Shown: piece by piece, positions 1 through 14,000 of the stretch | Layout of the letters: each line of letters opens with the position of its first letter | Position numbering within the stretch: the stretch's first letter is position 1 | Source: Goniomonas avonlea | Lineage: Eukaryota; Cryptophyceae; Goniomonadida; Goniomonadaceae | Direction: 5' to 3' | NCBI GenBank assembly: GCA_003573635.1 | Contig: QUTJ01031844.1 | Span: forward strand, 1 to 33,179 | Length of the DNA: 33,179 nucleotides | Notes under the pieces: model-generated | Told to the model about the DNA's origin: nothing | Databases searched by the model: none | What the model saw: the letters and a program-made list of their open reading frames with translations, nothing else | Program-made: the position numbers and the translations under genes

Positions 1-41
1 ACAGTAAACACAAGAGAGAGATAGAGAGAGAGAGAGAGAGA

Positions 42-100
<59 letters not shown>

Positions 101-193
101 CGAAGAGAGATAGAGAGAGAGAGAGCGAGAGAGATAGAGAGAGCGAGAGAGAGAGGGGAAAGAGAGAGAGAGAGAGGAGGAAGAGAGGCTCAC
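1..193. repeat. (GA)n/(CT)n microsatellite, probably intronic
   Basis: Nearly pure GA dinucleotide repeat with occasional C, T or A interruptions. Read on the minus strand it is a CT-rich tract that starts right after GTGAGC (193 to 188), a good splice donor that follows the filamin-type motif DRFGNAQ. It is therefore best read as the start of an intron of the giant minus-strand gene. The alternative is that the frame runs on as Ser/Leu repeats, since no stop is met before the edge. The far side of the repeat is outside the window. Confidence 0.75.
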
Positions 194-3100
194 TTGCGCG
201 TTGCCAAACCTATCGGATGGCAGGATCTTCCAGACCATCGAGACCCCGGCGTAGACTGTGCTGGTGTTGCCGCTGAGGGAGGTGGCGTTGACATCCCATG
301 CGGCGGGCACAACCTCAAATATCAGGATGCCGCGTATTGGCGTGGAAACCAGGTCACGAGTGTGTGTCACCGAGACAGAATACAGCCCCGTGACTGTGAG
401 CTGACGCCGGACTCTCTGTATCCCCCCCGGTTCGCCTGGAAGGGGTCTGGCAGTGATGCTCACGATGGAGTTGACACTGCGGCCCTGCAGCTGCACAACG
501 ACTTCCTCCTCTCGGTTCACTGGGCGCCCCTGCGTGCTGTAGGCTTGGAGGTTATAGTACGCGTCGCGCAGTCTGATGACCAAGTTTGCTTCAGTCCCTG
601 CAACGAGAGACTGAGGTCCAAAGCCTTCGGACGCCGATGGGAGGACCAGTCCAGGGAGGACATCGAAATGATCCACCTTGTGCGAGAAGTTCCTGGCAAG
701 ATACAGGGCCACCCAGTACCTGCCAGCCACGGTGATGAGTGGGAATGGCAGTACGTACAGCGCGGGAGCACCGACGTAGGTCAAATTGATCGTCTGGTTC
801 CGGGCAGTGGTGCTCCAGTTGATGGCAGCATTGGTGGCTTCGGGACGCAAGATGGCGGTGATGTTGTCATCGACCATGCGTGATGGCACTCCATCGGCGT
901 CGCGCGTTTGCACCTGCCACACAGCAGGAACCCCAGCCCCAACAATTTGAGGAGAAAGTAGGAAGTCGACGCTGGTGTGGTTGGCGGACGCGGGGCCAGC
1001 CACCGTCTTGATGCGGAAGGGAAACGGCGAGCCACCCATGTGCACGACACCAGGGTGCACTGTTACCCAAACTTCGTACAGTCCGGACGCTGTTGGCAGA
1101 TTGAGTTGAGCAAAAAACTCGGAACTGTTGCTCCCCAATTTTTTGACAGTGATGGGCGCGCTGACGTTGGAGGCAACCAAATGTAGGAAATAGCCATCGG
1201 AATTCACCAATGGATTCACGAGCGCTGCGCGAATCAAGCCGTCGTGTGCCTGTCGTGGATTGGTAAACATGTCCCGCGTGGAGATGACAAAGGTTGTGTT
1301 GAGAGACCCCGCCAGCCCGCCCTGGGAGAGCCCGCTCACGACACACGTCGTCGGATAAAGGACACCTGGGTGCACTGTGACTGCAAACGGGCTTCCATGC
1401 GCATGGGCACCGCCGGCGGCAGCGAGAGTCACAGACATCCTCCAGCTGCCAGCGACCGTGGCGACGTAGGCCGTGGAGGCCCGCCCTGGAACAACAACCG
1501 CCGGGTCCGTGGGAAGCGCACCCGGTGCGGTCAAAGGGACGACGATCGACTTCATGAACAAGGAGGGAAGGCCCAGCGGCCGGTCGGTCAAGGTAAGCTC
1601 CACTGTGAGCTGTGTTTCCATGTTGTTGACGGCGTTGCCATATCTGTCGAGGGCCTCGATGGTGAACTTGCCACTCTCGCCAGCAGTACTGACGCTCAGA
1701 CCGTGACCACTCAGAGCAAGGACTGAGATATCGGGAGGCGCTGATTGCACTGACACGCTGAACGGACTGCCACACACGGGCAAAAGCACAAAAACTGTGT
1801 CAACAAGCGTGAACAAGGCAACAGTCAAGTTGTGCTTGCCAGCCACCGTGGACGAAAAGCTGCTGGAGCTTGTGCCGTCGCGGTTGTCTCGCACCTCCAG
1901 CTTCACTTCCTCTTGCGACGGCATAACAAGCCTCGCCGCGAAGGAGACCGTGGCGCCGGTTTGGGCCGCAAGGGCACTGGCAGAACCCCAGCGATTGCCC
2001 CAGGCATCGTTGGCGACGATGGTGAAGGAGACGGGCACACCAGCAGTGGGTGTGCGGAGGGTGTCTGAGTAAACACGGCTGGTCTGTGGGACGGCGCTGC
2101 TCGGCTCCACAAAGACGTCGAAAGGTGAACCACGCACCGTTGACACAAGGCCTAACGACAGGACTGTGACAGCCATTTTGTATTTGCCTGAAACAGTGAG
2201 GAGGCGGCGACACTGGTAGTGCCCAGGTGGGACCTGTGTGCAAGTAGAGGAGGCCGGGCCAGGGCCTGAAAGAGTGAGATTGAACGAATCGGTGGTTGCA
2301 AGCTGCTCATTGTTGTAGACGTCACGCCGCTTGATGAGGAAGGTAGACGGAGAACCAGCTGTGGCAGTACTCAATCCGACTCCGAGCGCCAAAGAGAGTG
2401 GGCCGTTTGTACCGAGAGCAACGACAGTCACTTCAGCGGTGTCGACTGGCTTCGGGAGATTGGCGAGCCACGCAGTCACGGAGTAGGTGCCAAGCACTTT
2501 GGTCGAGAACTCGACACTATAGCGACCGTTGTTCAGGTCTGTGACGACCGCGGCAACAAATATAGGCCCGGTGAGTTGTGCTCGGTACTGCTCCCCACCA
2601 GACACACGCTCGTTGCCAAAGATGTCCTGTGACACGAGCTCCAACCGGACTGTCTGGCCGACATACGGCTTGTTAACGACATAGAGGTCGGTGATGGCTT
2701 GGTCGAACTTGCAGTTGATCGGGTGCGACTGCCCAGTATCGATGACAGTGAATGTCAAAGGCGACCCATCCACGTGAACGTTTGTGGCGACGGCCACAAC
2801 AGATAATGTAAACCGACCGCTGCCGGTAAAGTTGCCGACAAAAGTCGTCCGGCCTCGCGTGAAATTCCCTGAGCCTGCCCTCCACACAATTCCGAGAGTC
2901 CCGACCTTTTCCAGAGTCGCCTGGTAGAAACCAATTTTTTGCTCCGGAACCTCAGCGGTGAGGTTGTTTTTCAGGTTGTCACGGTTCTGGACGGCGAAGG
3001 AAGCCGGCATGCCAGCCACAACCTTGTCAAGTCCAGGGGCATCCAGCAGGGAGTGTGCCACCGAAAGTGGGCCAACAACCACACGGATCACAAAGGGAGA

Positions 3101-5060
3101 GCCAGACACAGGGACCAACCGCCAGGTGCCGTCGAGGGAGGTTTGGTTGAGAGCGCAGGCGATTCTGTAGTCTCCAGCTCGCGTCAGCAGTGCCCAGCCA
3201 GAGTGCAATCCCGTGGCAGGGGTGTACGCCAGTATCTGCTTCGAGAGCTTGGCATCTCCGGTGACTGGAGTTACTGTAGTGGTGAACACGGACCGAGCGC
3301 CAACGGGATCCGCTCCAATTATATTACCATAACGATCAGCAGGGACGATGTCAAATTTCAGTGTGTTGCCCGTGACGAAGGAGTCACTTGGCGGCCGAGG
3401 GAAGTCTAAGCGGACAAATGTTACAGCTGGATCGAGGTCCAATGGCAGAACTTCAAGGGTAAACGGGCTTCCACTTATATGAATGTCTTTGATCGAAACT
3501 TTGAGAGTGAAATTCCCAGATTGAGTGAGCGAGTAGCGAAAGACAACGTCCCCAGGAACGCCCGCAACGGGTGTGATGGGTTCGGTAAGTCGCAGGACAC
3601 TACGATCGGAGTCGTAGATGACAGAGACAATATCAGTGAAGGCGATGAAGTAGCTGAGGCCCCACCCGTTTCGTTGGTGGACCTTAAAAGTAGTCTGGGC
3701 GCCTGCTCGCACTTGCCGCAGACCGGGTCCTGTCGCCACGCTGGAAGCTGGGGCCAACTCTTGCTCTGCAAAGAATTTCTCTGGTATCACGAGCAGGGTG
3801 AACGGGGAACCAGGAATGTGGGCTGAGCCAGCGAGCAAGACCTCCACCCGACACTCTGTTCTAGGACACGCTGTCACAAACATAATCTGGAGTTTGTACT
3901 CGCCGAACTCAAGGGGGGTTATACTCGCCACGGTTGATGATGGATCGATGTGCCAGGAGATGAGATCTTCATCCACACCGGTCGGGCGAGGGTTGCCAAA
4001 GCGGTCATGAAGCGAGATCAGGAGTAATTCGGGATGATCCATCACAGCTCCCACCAAGAGGGCCCCAGTCATGCGAGCGCTGCCAACATGTACAGGCCCA
4101 GGGTTGATGAGCAGAGGGATGGGACTGTCTCCGATCTCTTGCATTGCGGGGCTCATGGTCACTGTCAGCATGTAGACACCAGATTTGGTCAGGCTCAGGC
4201 GCAGCAGCGAGTCTGTGGTCAAAAAGATGGCCCGTGTCCCAGAGACGAAGGTGGAGAAGATGAATTGCTGCGACTTGAGTAGCGCGTTGCCTTGCTGGTC
4301 TCGGCCTTCCACTGCTAGAACGACACTCTGCCCTGCAACAAGGGACAAGGAGGGCGATGCCACGACCTTGGTCTTGCTGGGGTCCATGCTGCCAGGGTTG
4401 ACAGTGATTGAGCGAGGAGATTCAACCACATGCGACCCAGATATCAGGACGTTCACCGTAAAATCCCCACTCTTCTCAATCACTCTGACCAAGTCAATGA
4501 TGCCAGGCCCTTCGACAAGCTGGCCGAGCGGCAGTCGCTGAGACTCCCCAGCCACATACGCTTGGATCATCACGCCGTCAGTGTTGGTGACTGTGTTGTA
4601 AAACTCGTCACGAACAAGCAGAGTGCCCTTGATTCGCTCCCCCACCAACACAACTGAGGGAAGCGACAGGCGTGAGCCAGATGCGGACGCAGGCGCGTGA
4701 TAGATGGCCACTTCAAACGGCGACCTACCAACACGTTGGAAGCTGTGGTCGAGATGGAGGGCATACGAGCCTGCCCGAGTGACGATATAGCGGGCGGAGA
4801 GCATGCCGTTGCCGTCATTGGTCAGGTAACCAACGTGGCCGCCGCCATCCGGGAACGTCGGAATGAGGCTGACGGTGAACTTGAGCAAGTCCGGGGCGTG
4901 CACGACGGGGTAGCGAAGTGAGTTGCGTGCGAACACCTGGAACACGCATTCACGCCCAGCTTGGCACTCGCGTACTGGGTAGACGATCGCACTGGACTGG
5001 CTCGGGTCAGTGACCAGCGGAGCATCGTAAGAGGTCAGCTGAACCGACGCTACAGGAATA
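194..5060 (-). other. About 14 filamin-type Ig repeats in the giant protein
   Basis: The unit length is about 115 residues (about 350 nt). The diagnostic filamin motif GSPF followed by alternating hydrophobics and Pro-Gly recurs near 3,790, 3,460, 3,090, 2,760 (GSPL), 2,120, 1,760, 1,390 and 1,020. Degenerate copies lie near 4,720 (RSPF), 4,410, 4,110 (DSPI), 2,430, 660 and 300. Each unit also has a DRFGN or DxYxN turn about 45 residues into the fold, as in filamin Ig domains. In filamins these modules are cytosolic; here they sit downstream of a signal peptide, so an extracellular setting is expected. The last unit is cut at 194 after DRFGNAQ. Confidence 0.85.
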
Positions 5061-8000
5061 GCCCCAGCCGGGTCTGGTGAGAACGTGACGTTGACGCTCT
5101 TGTCCGAGTCGGTGACGTTATCCATGACGCCGCGCACCTCGCACACCTTCGGGAGCCGCCAATCGGAGGCAGTAAAAAGCATGTCACAATCAGCAACAGC
5201 TTCCCCGGGGTCCGTGACGGATACCAACAGGCGTAGATTGGAAATAATCTCAGACCCGAGCTTCACACTTAGGAAAGCACTCGTGGGCTCGTCGCTGAGG
5301 CGCCCAGTGACATTAACGAGCAGGTATCCCACGTCGTTGTCATGCGATACCAGCGTGTAGTTGTGCTGGAACTTGTGGTTGTAGTTGGGATCAGTGCTCA
5401 ATGCAATCACAGAAACCTGGTACAGCACGTCATTGTCATTCAGATCGTCGTTGATGCCTGTAATGTTCACAAACTGCGGAACGTTCCATTTACTGGGGAT
5501 GAAGGTCAGCCGATAAGGGGAGACAGTAGCTTCGCGAGGGTTGAGAACGGTCGACTCGATCAACACATCTGCGACGGGTTCCGAGGTGAGAGCTACCCAA
5601 AACGAGGTCCCAGCCCCGTCCTCGGAAGTAAAGTTGGTGGCGAGTTCGGAATACCACACTCCCGCGACGTCGTCATCGTGATTGACGATGGGCGCCGTCA
5701 CTGTCGCAATGTTGTCGTACACGGGATCTCCCAGACTGGTGACGACCATGATTACGTGATACCTGATGTCGAAGTCCTGGACCAAGTCATCAACGCCTTG
5801 AATCTGACACTGTTGCGGCACCATCCAGTCTGTCAGGGTGTACTTCATCACACCGGTCAGAATTCTCCCTTCGGTGGTGTCTTCGGCAATGCATTGCACC
5901 GAAATCGGCTCGACAATTTCGTGACTCCAGGAAACCATGATGGCCGTTGTCGTTCCATTCTCCCAGGTAGAACCATTTGGTGGGCTGAGAATCTGCCGTG
6001 CAATAGGGATCTCGTAGCAGAAGGCACTCGTGATTGTGTTCGCGCGAGCTCCAGAGGTTATGCTCACACTGCGCGCGACCTTTTGTCCCCGGGGGACCTT
6101 ACATATCATAGCAGAGTCTGACACCCAAGCAGTGCCAAGGCAGGCGGTAAATCCAATCCTGAGAGCTGCAGTGGCAGATGCCAGCCCGCCCTGACTCATA
6201 CCGGCACCGGTCAGCGTGATACTTGAGCCACCATACGCAGGGCCGTGCAGACGGGTGGCGTTCAGCAATTTGTGAGCATATGCACGATCGAATGTCAGCA
6301 TTGCGGCAAATGTGTTCAAAAGCCGTTTCGTGGTGACAGCAACCGCCCTGTTGGTCCAAGCCCCGGACGGAAACTTGCAGTGCATCAGAGTATCCGAGTG
6401 CCACAGTCTGATCTCCATCGAGGATCCACCCAAGCGTGCCTGCATCGTTGTGTCATCGTGGCCGAATCCGATCCCCGCGAGCGTGACACTGGTGGTCCCC
6501 GTGACAGGCACATTGAAGCTCAGCGGCGACACAGCGACCGGGAAGTCGTAAGAAAACGTCGATGTCACAGTGGCCACGCGCACGGCAACAGTAACGGAAG
6601 CGTTTCGTCGGCGCCCGTAGCCGCCAACCTGTTTGCAGGTCATTGATGTGTCGGATCTCCAGCTGTCGGGCTCGAACTTTGTGCCGCCGAGTCGCCCAGA
6701 AGGCGTGAAATCCAGCGGTGCGATGGAGGCGCCGACGAGAGAAATGATGCGGGCGCCGGTGGTGGGTCCATTGACTTCCAACGCTGGGAACGATTCTACG
6801 GGCAAGTAAGAGAGAGCCAGCGTGAGTGTCCGTTGTATCCTGACTCCAATTGTGGCAGCGCAGCCGTGGCGAGCGAGCAGTCCAGGAGCAACTCGACCGA
6901 GCATGGACGTCTCTGATCTCCACGATGAAACCTGCGCAACAGTACCAGCAAACCGTAACGTGTATGTGCGCCGGATTGATCCTAGACTTGTACCGAAGAC
7001 AGTGACCGACAACCCGCCAGTGGTGGGGATGTTTACGCCCTGGGTAGCTAAAACAGTCGGGATATATGACACAGCTTGTGAGAGCGAGAGCTTCTGCGCC
7101 TCCGCAGTCACCACCACCCCTGGCGGAGGTCCGCTGCCGCGTGGGATCTTGCAGGTCAACTTGGTATCACTTGCCCATTCGCCGGACTCACAGGCTGTGC
7201 CCCCAACCCGACTTGCTCCGCTACGGTCGACGGTCGCGAGTGACGCGCCGGACACAGTCACACTAAGCGACCCACTGCTCGGGCCATTGGCTGGTCGGAC
7301 TGAGCGCGCGAGTGGAGCATTGTGGGAGAACACGAACGTCAGCGAGGCAGCGGGCGCGTGATATGACGTAAGAGCCAGAGCACGGACAGTGCCTGCACCG
7401 GACGCAAGCTTAGCCCGCACCGACGTGCTTGAGACCCAGTGTGAAACCTCCGCCGGCGTGCCTCCGAGTCTCGGGCGGATGGACCGATCGGAGTCCGTGG
7501 CAAAACCAACTCCACTGAGCAGAATAGACACCGCTCCAGTGGCGGGCGCATTGGTTGGGTTCCGGCTCGTGAGCAGCGGCGCTGTGAAAGTGAAGGCTTG
7601 TGTGATCGAAAGCTGCGAAAATTGGCAGGTGATTACTACAGTATGCCGCGACATCACACCCGCAGCCACGCGCGCTCGGAAGGACGTGTCGCTGAGAAAA
7701 AGTGAGGCATGTTGCGCTGAGCCACCAATTCTGGTCTGTGAGGATAGACCGCTCACTGGGCCAAAACCATCACCCGTGAGAGTTATGCTCCAAGCGCCTG
7801 ATGACGGACCATTGAGGGGTGCGAAGGCCACAAGGGACGGCGGCGAGAACGTGAACGCATTGCTCTGAGTCGCTAGTTTGGTTGACAGCGTAAGTGTCAG
7901 CCGTGCCCTCCGTGTGGTACCATGTAGAGCCTTGCAAATCAATCCTGAGCTTGACTGCCAAAGGGTTGCCGGCACCATTGTACCTTCAATCTGCAAATTA

Positions 8001-11000
8001 GGGGTTCGCTGCTGCTTCCCAAACCCAGAACCCACAATGGTGACCGAGGTGGAGCCAGTTGATGCAGTGTTGGTGGACGTGTCCAGCCGAATTAGCGACT
8101 GCACGTCATAGGAAAAGAGCTTGGTCAGCGTTGACACAACAAGTTGCACTGTAAGGATGAGAAAACGATCTGCGGTGCCCACAGATACTTTCCCGAACGC
8201 GCCGGTGTTTGACAGCCAGATTGTCGTCATGGAAGATGTGGCTCCGAGCTTGACTCTCGAAGTAACATCGACCAGACCGAGGCTCACCCCCATCACGGTT
8301 ACTGAGGTTGCAGCTGACACAGGGGTGTTGCTGGGTGATACGGACGATACCGACGGCTGGTCTGTGGCCACAACTGCGTGGTGCTGCCCTAATTGCCTTG
8401 ACACAGTTGCACCCACGGCCCGATCGGCACCCGACCCCATGGGACCTTTGCAAAGCACTCCTGTGTCAGACCTCCAGCGAGTCAGCTCACAAGGAGTGCC
8501 GCCAACGATCCCACTGCCCGAGAAGTCGAGGTCACCGAAGCTGAGACCGAACAGAGTCACTCGAACGGCGCCGCTCGCAGGATGGTTGGCGACGAGCGTG
8601 CTGCTCGTTCGTGCTCCGTCGTAGGAGAATCCTCGCGTAAGGGTTCGGGAGCTTCCTGCAGTGGTCATTGTGATGTCACTCTCAATTCCGGTGCCCGCTG
8701 TGGCCTTGACACGCACAGTGGTGTCGGAGATCCACGCAAGGTTTTCGCACGACGTGAGCTTGAGCCTCACGGCTGAGGAAACGTCCACTGTCCCGACAGA
8801 AACACCCGACAACGTCAACGAAGTTGCAGCAGATGCTGGGGCGTTACTAGGCTTTGCGAAAATGAGGTTTGGCCGGTTGAAGGAGAGCGCCGTTGTGCGA
8901 GTCATGACGAGGAAGCGGCTGATCGATGCGACCACCCGGCGCCCTGTTCTAGCCCCAGCAGCCGTTTTGCACCGGACTGCAGTCTCACTGTTCCACGCAG
9001 TGCGAGAGCATCCGGATTCGCCAACTCGCGACTGCAAGGACAGGTCCGAGGTTCCATGCCGCAGGCCCAGCAACGTCACACTCATCGCTGCCGTGAGGGG
9101 TAGGTTCGTGATGACCAGATCGCTGGTTGAGGCCGTGTCAAAGGAGAACAGGCTCATGGCAGTTGCCATATTTGTAGCTACGGTGAGGATCCCACGAATG
9201 GCCACTCGGAAGCTCCAGTTGGCGCGACATCGCACGGACGAATGCGAAACCCAGGCCGTCGCTTGCTGCCCCGACCCGCGGAGCCTGGCACGCATTGACG
9301 ATTCAACAACGCCAAACGCTGCCCCCACGACTGTGACGCTCACAGCGCCCGAGGCGGCAATGTTGTTCGCAGGACCCGAGACAAGCGTTGGCGATAGCGT
9401 CAAGATGGATGACAACGATCGACCGGCGAGATCGACGGACAGCGCAACGCAAGGATGCGCCAAGATGACATTTGTTGCACTGCGAGCAACAACCGAGGAT
9501 TCCGAAAACCAGGTGGTGGCGGCTGAAGCAGTGCCGTGCGAGCGCAGGTTCGGGGAGCGGTTGAGTTGGCTGAAGCCGTGCCCAAGAACAGTGACGCTCA
9601 CGCTTGCCGTGCTTGCAGCATTGCATGGGCTGATCGAGGACACCGTGGCATGGGCGTAAGACACAGATCTGGTGAGTGAGCTCTTTGATAACAGGAGTGT
9701 CGCGGCAATGCAAATGCTGCTGCGCCCTGACGGTGACTTGAGACGAAGCAGCGTGTCAGCGGTCCACTCCTGCGCCTCCATTGTAGTCCCCCCCAGCTTC
9801 AGCACGGTGGAGCTTGGCCACATTCTCATGCCTGATCCGATAACAGTGACACTAATGGAGGCACTGGCTGGCAAGTTTGTGAAGAAAACGGCAGCAGCAA
9901 TTTGCTCCGCATCCCATGTAAAGGCTTGTGTGATAGAGTCCCAGTGGGTGGGCACTGAGGCGACCATTGGGGCCTTGACGCCGAGGCCCATAGAGCCTTT
10001 GGCGACGACTGCCGTATCAGAGATCCACACCGCACGCTCGCTGCCGGTGTCTCCGAGACGCACCCGAACAGTCGTGTGGGCCTGGCCGAGTGCTCGGCCC
10101 AAAATCAGAAAAGAGCCTGAACCTGTGGACGGACAATTGACGTTGCGGGCGGAAGAAACGCGAAGAGCATCCAGCGTAATCAGACCGAAAAGTGACTGCA
10201 TTCGACCAAAGGAGAAGGCCAATTTGCGGTGAGGCGGGAGCGAGGTGGGAGAGCGAACCGTCAGGGCAGTGTCACAGCGCCAGTTCGTTGCCAGCGTTGC
10301 GGTACCAAACAAGCGCATACGACCAGTCATCGCAGAAGTACCGAAACCCCTGCCAATGATTGTGACGCTTCGACTGCCAGAGAGCGGCAGGTTTGATGGG
10401 ATAGCATAGGCCTCGGCTGGTACACCGTCGTGGGAGAAAGTGGAGGTCGTGGAGGCAGCAGAAGCAAGCGAAACAATGCAAGCCCACCCAAAACTGAAGC
10501 CAGCAGGGAACTTGCAGCGCATCGTTGTGGAAGATACCCAAGATGTTGTCACAGGGCTCGACAGTCCCAGGCGAAAACCGAGTGTGCGTGCAACCCCGAA
10601 GTTGGTACCAATCACAGTAACAGAAAGGGATCCTGTGTTGGGCCCGTTGCGCAGGGATACGGTACTAGGCAGTGCAAGATCCACAGTGACTGCCACTGTG
10701 AGAGTTGCAACGTGTTCCCGGATCAGCGAAACTGCCACCGCGCGATAATAAAAACCTCGATGGCCAATTGGAACCTTTGTCTGCATCGAAGAAGTCGAAA
10801 TCCACAGCCTTGCTTGGCCAGCGGTGTTGAAGCTCCTTGTCATTGGAGACCAAGACCAGGGGGAGTTTCCCCCAAGCACCGTCACGCTGATCGATCCAGT
10901 TGCCGCCGCGTTGGACGGCGCAACGCTTGCGGCCCCAGGACCATTGAAAGTCACTGCCTGCGCCAGTGTTCCGACTCCTCCAGATCTGTGAAGTGAAACA

Positions 11001-14000
11001 GTGACATGGAGACGATTCCGGCCGCCAGCAGCCGTCTTGCACACCAACGAACTGTCAGAGAAAAAAGCAGACACCAGAGCTGCTGTGCCACCAACTCGAC
11101 CCATGACCGAGCGGTGGCCAAACCCAGCTCCAGTGATCGTGAAGCTGAAAGAGCCCGTCGGCAACAGGTTGGTTCGCTGTACAGATATGGGACGCGGTTC
11201 GTTGTGAGACATTGCTGTCGTAATTGTACCGATCACACGAGACACACTCAAAAAAACAGAACGACTGCCCGCTCGGCCAACTCCACGGGGAGAGTGACAG
11301 CGGATCGCAGACTCAGAAACCCAAGAGGTGATCGGAGTCGTGGTCCCAGCAATCACGCCACGGGGTGAAAAGAAATGCGGCGTGAATGACACCCCCAGGA
11401 CAGTAACAACGGTTGAGCCAGTTGCAGGACTGTTCGTCACAGAGAAGGAGCTTTGAGAAAGGCTGGAGACTGTGAAGAGCATGCCTAGGGACGACCGTTC
11501 ACGCCCAGCAGTGAATGTCACACGAGGATGTGGGAGCGGGTGAGCCAACTTGCACAGCAGTCGCGTGTCTGACGTCCATCGCGTAGTCTCGCAGTGCGTA
11601 TGGCCAAACCTAACCCTGTCGCTCGCGTCCTGTTGCCCAAACGCTCGCGCAACGAAAGTGACACTCACAGCGCCAGTTGTGGGCCCATTGATGGCGTAGG
11701 TCCCAAAGCCCAGATCAACGTGATCAAACGTCAGTGCTGTTGTGTAGCTGGCAGGCACCAACCCTATTGTGACGAACACCTGGCGATACCCTGCGAAACC
11801 CGAAGGCATCTTACCTGCAACGGCCGTCTCCGCGCGCCAGTAAGCAGTTTCTGCGCCAGTGCCGCTAAGTCGCAGCGCAACTGACGCGTCCCACTCCCCC
11901 ATACCACCACCCAATAACGTCATCACAATGCCGCCAGTCACGGGCGTGTTTGTACCGACAGCCCCAGATGCGTATGCCTCGAAGGTAAACATGTTGGTGG
12001 CTGTGCCAGTCTGCAGCACATCCACTGTGACAGCAGAGCGTTGCGCGGGTTGCAGGCCTGGGGCGACCTTGAGGCGCGCGGCAGAGTCAGAATACCACAG
12101 TTCCGCCTGCGAATTGGACCTGCCAACGCGGAGGCTCATGGTGTAGCCACGATTTCCGACTGCACCGAACCCCGACCCAGCGACGGTGAGAGAGATAGTT
12201 CCCGATGCCGGAGAGTTGGTCCGCTCGATCACGCCAATCATACGCTGAGCGTCATATGAAAGCGCCAAGGTTAGCGAGCTCACGGTGCGTACGGTTATAC
12301 TGATGCCACGGGCCCGGCGCAAGCCTCGGGCGAGCTTGCACGCAAGGGTGGTCTCGGATTGCCACGTCGTTGGTGCTCCACGACTGTCTCCAGGAGAGAG
12401 GCGCGCAGTGCCATCACGGAGCGCGGCCCCAACACCAAGCACTGTCACGCTAGTGGATCCACTCGAAGGACCATTGGTCCCAGAGCGGTAGCCCTGGAAG
12501 AGATCGCTAGAGAAACTCCTGGTGAGAGTTGAGACTGCTCTTTGGGCGGTGACAACAACTGCCGGGATCCGCACGGCGAAATCGGGGCGCTTGGCATACA
12601 TTGAAGTGTCGGAACTCCAACCCGTTGCTTGCTGCACAGTGAACCCTATGCGCCCTGACAAGGTCAGTCTCTCCCCTCCAAACCCGGACCCGACTATGGT
12701 CACCGAGGTCGAGCCCGTTGACGGATGGTTAACCCCGAGAACTCCACTGAGTCTTCCGCTGTAGGTGAATAGCTCGCTCATACAGCCATTTTGCCCAGCC
12801 ACAGTCACCCCCACACTTCGCTCGATTCCGCCTCCTGACGGAAGCTTGCACCGGACACCCGACTCCGAGAACCAGTGAGCAGCTTGGCAAATTGTGCCTC
12901 CCACTTTTGCTGTGGCGGTGTAGCCACGAAAGCCCACAGTACCGAAGCCGCCGCCCGTAACAGTGAGGGACACGGCACCTGAAGCAGGTGAATTGGCATT
13001 ACGGAGGTCTGAGACCCAGGGTGGGTCGTATGTTAATGCGAGGGTGAGGGTGGCGCGCTGTCGCACCAGGGTCACGGGCACAGTGCGCCTCGTCCGGACT
13101 CCAGCAGCGACCTTGCAGCTGACTGACGACGACGAGATCCACAAAGCAACCTCAAGCCCAGAGCCACCAACAGCGACCACACCACTGTAATGGATTTCGT
13201 GCCCAGCTCCCACGAGCGTGAGGAAGATAGACCCAGTGGTGGGCAGGTTGGCTCGGGACAACGGCTTGATCAGCACGGGATGGTCGAAGCTCAGTGCATG
13301 TGTCAGAGACGATAGGCGGCGAACGATAGTGGCAGCCGCTGTATGGCGGCGAGTGGTGCCCGGATTATACTTGACAAACAGCGACGAGTCTGAAATCCAC
13401 TTGGAGGCAGCGGAAGGGGTGCCGCCGACATTGATGCCTAAAGTCTGAGGACGAGGAACTATTGAGGTTCCCAGCATCGTGAGACTGAGAGTGCCTGTCG
13501 GGGCCAGGTTGGTGCTGACCACTGACGACAATAGCACTCGAGAGAACGTGAAGCCGTTCGAGACAGTCCCGACTTTGCGAGCCACCGAGGCGACGATGGG
13601 GCTCGCGGTGCCAGTGGCGGCCGAAGTTTTGCAACGAAGGGAAGAGTCCGAGGTCCACATGGGAGCCTCCCCCACCGATCCACGGACGCTGACACCAAGC
13701 GAGTAGCTGGCGTGGCCATACCGAACACCAACCACGGTGACCGACACAGAACCAGTTGTCGGTCCGTTGGCGATGGACTGGCTGCTGACAGCGGAGCTGT
13801 CGTAGGATACAAAATGCCCAAGAGTCCCCGGTTGCAGGCTGACAGTGGCTGTGGCTGACGATGTTCGGGTGACGCCTGATGCCAGCTTGCATCCGACGGC
13901 CGTCGTTGACAACCAGCGCTTGGCCTCACACGCTGACCCAGCCAGCACTAAACTGGTGGAAGACTCGCCAAGCCCCAGGTCATGCCCTGTCACTGTCAGA

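Noticed and set aside
194-883. Plus-strand open frame of 229 codons at the left edge
   Set aside because: It is antisense to two filamin-type units whose GSPF-like and DRFGN motifs are clear on the minus strand. Its own product shows no recognisable fold.
867-1775. Minus-strand open frame of 302 codons
   Set aside because: It is in a different register from the filamin-type units covering the same bases. Its product is Arg/Cys/His-rich shadow sequence with no motif.
8661-9659. Long plus-strand open frames (332 codons here, others at 16,116-16,688, 15,540-16,085, 9,672-10,232 and 6,822-7,361) all containing TVTL-type motifs
   Set aside because: They are all in one fixed register opposite the TIG array and simply mirror its repeated codons. 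None has a start context or domain, and the minus-strand frame explains the sequence fully.
13365-13929. Overlapping minus-strand frames of 175 and 156 codons
   Set aside because: Both are in the two wrong registers relative to the TIG frame that reads continuously through this stretch.
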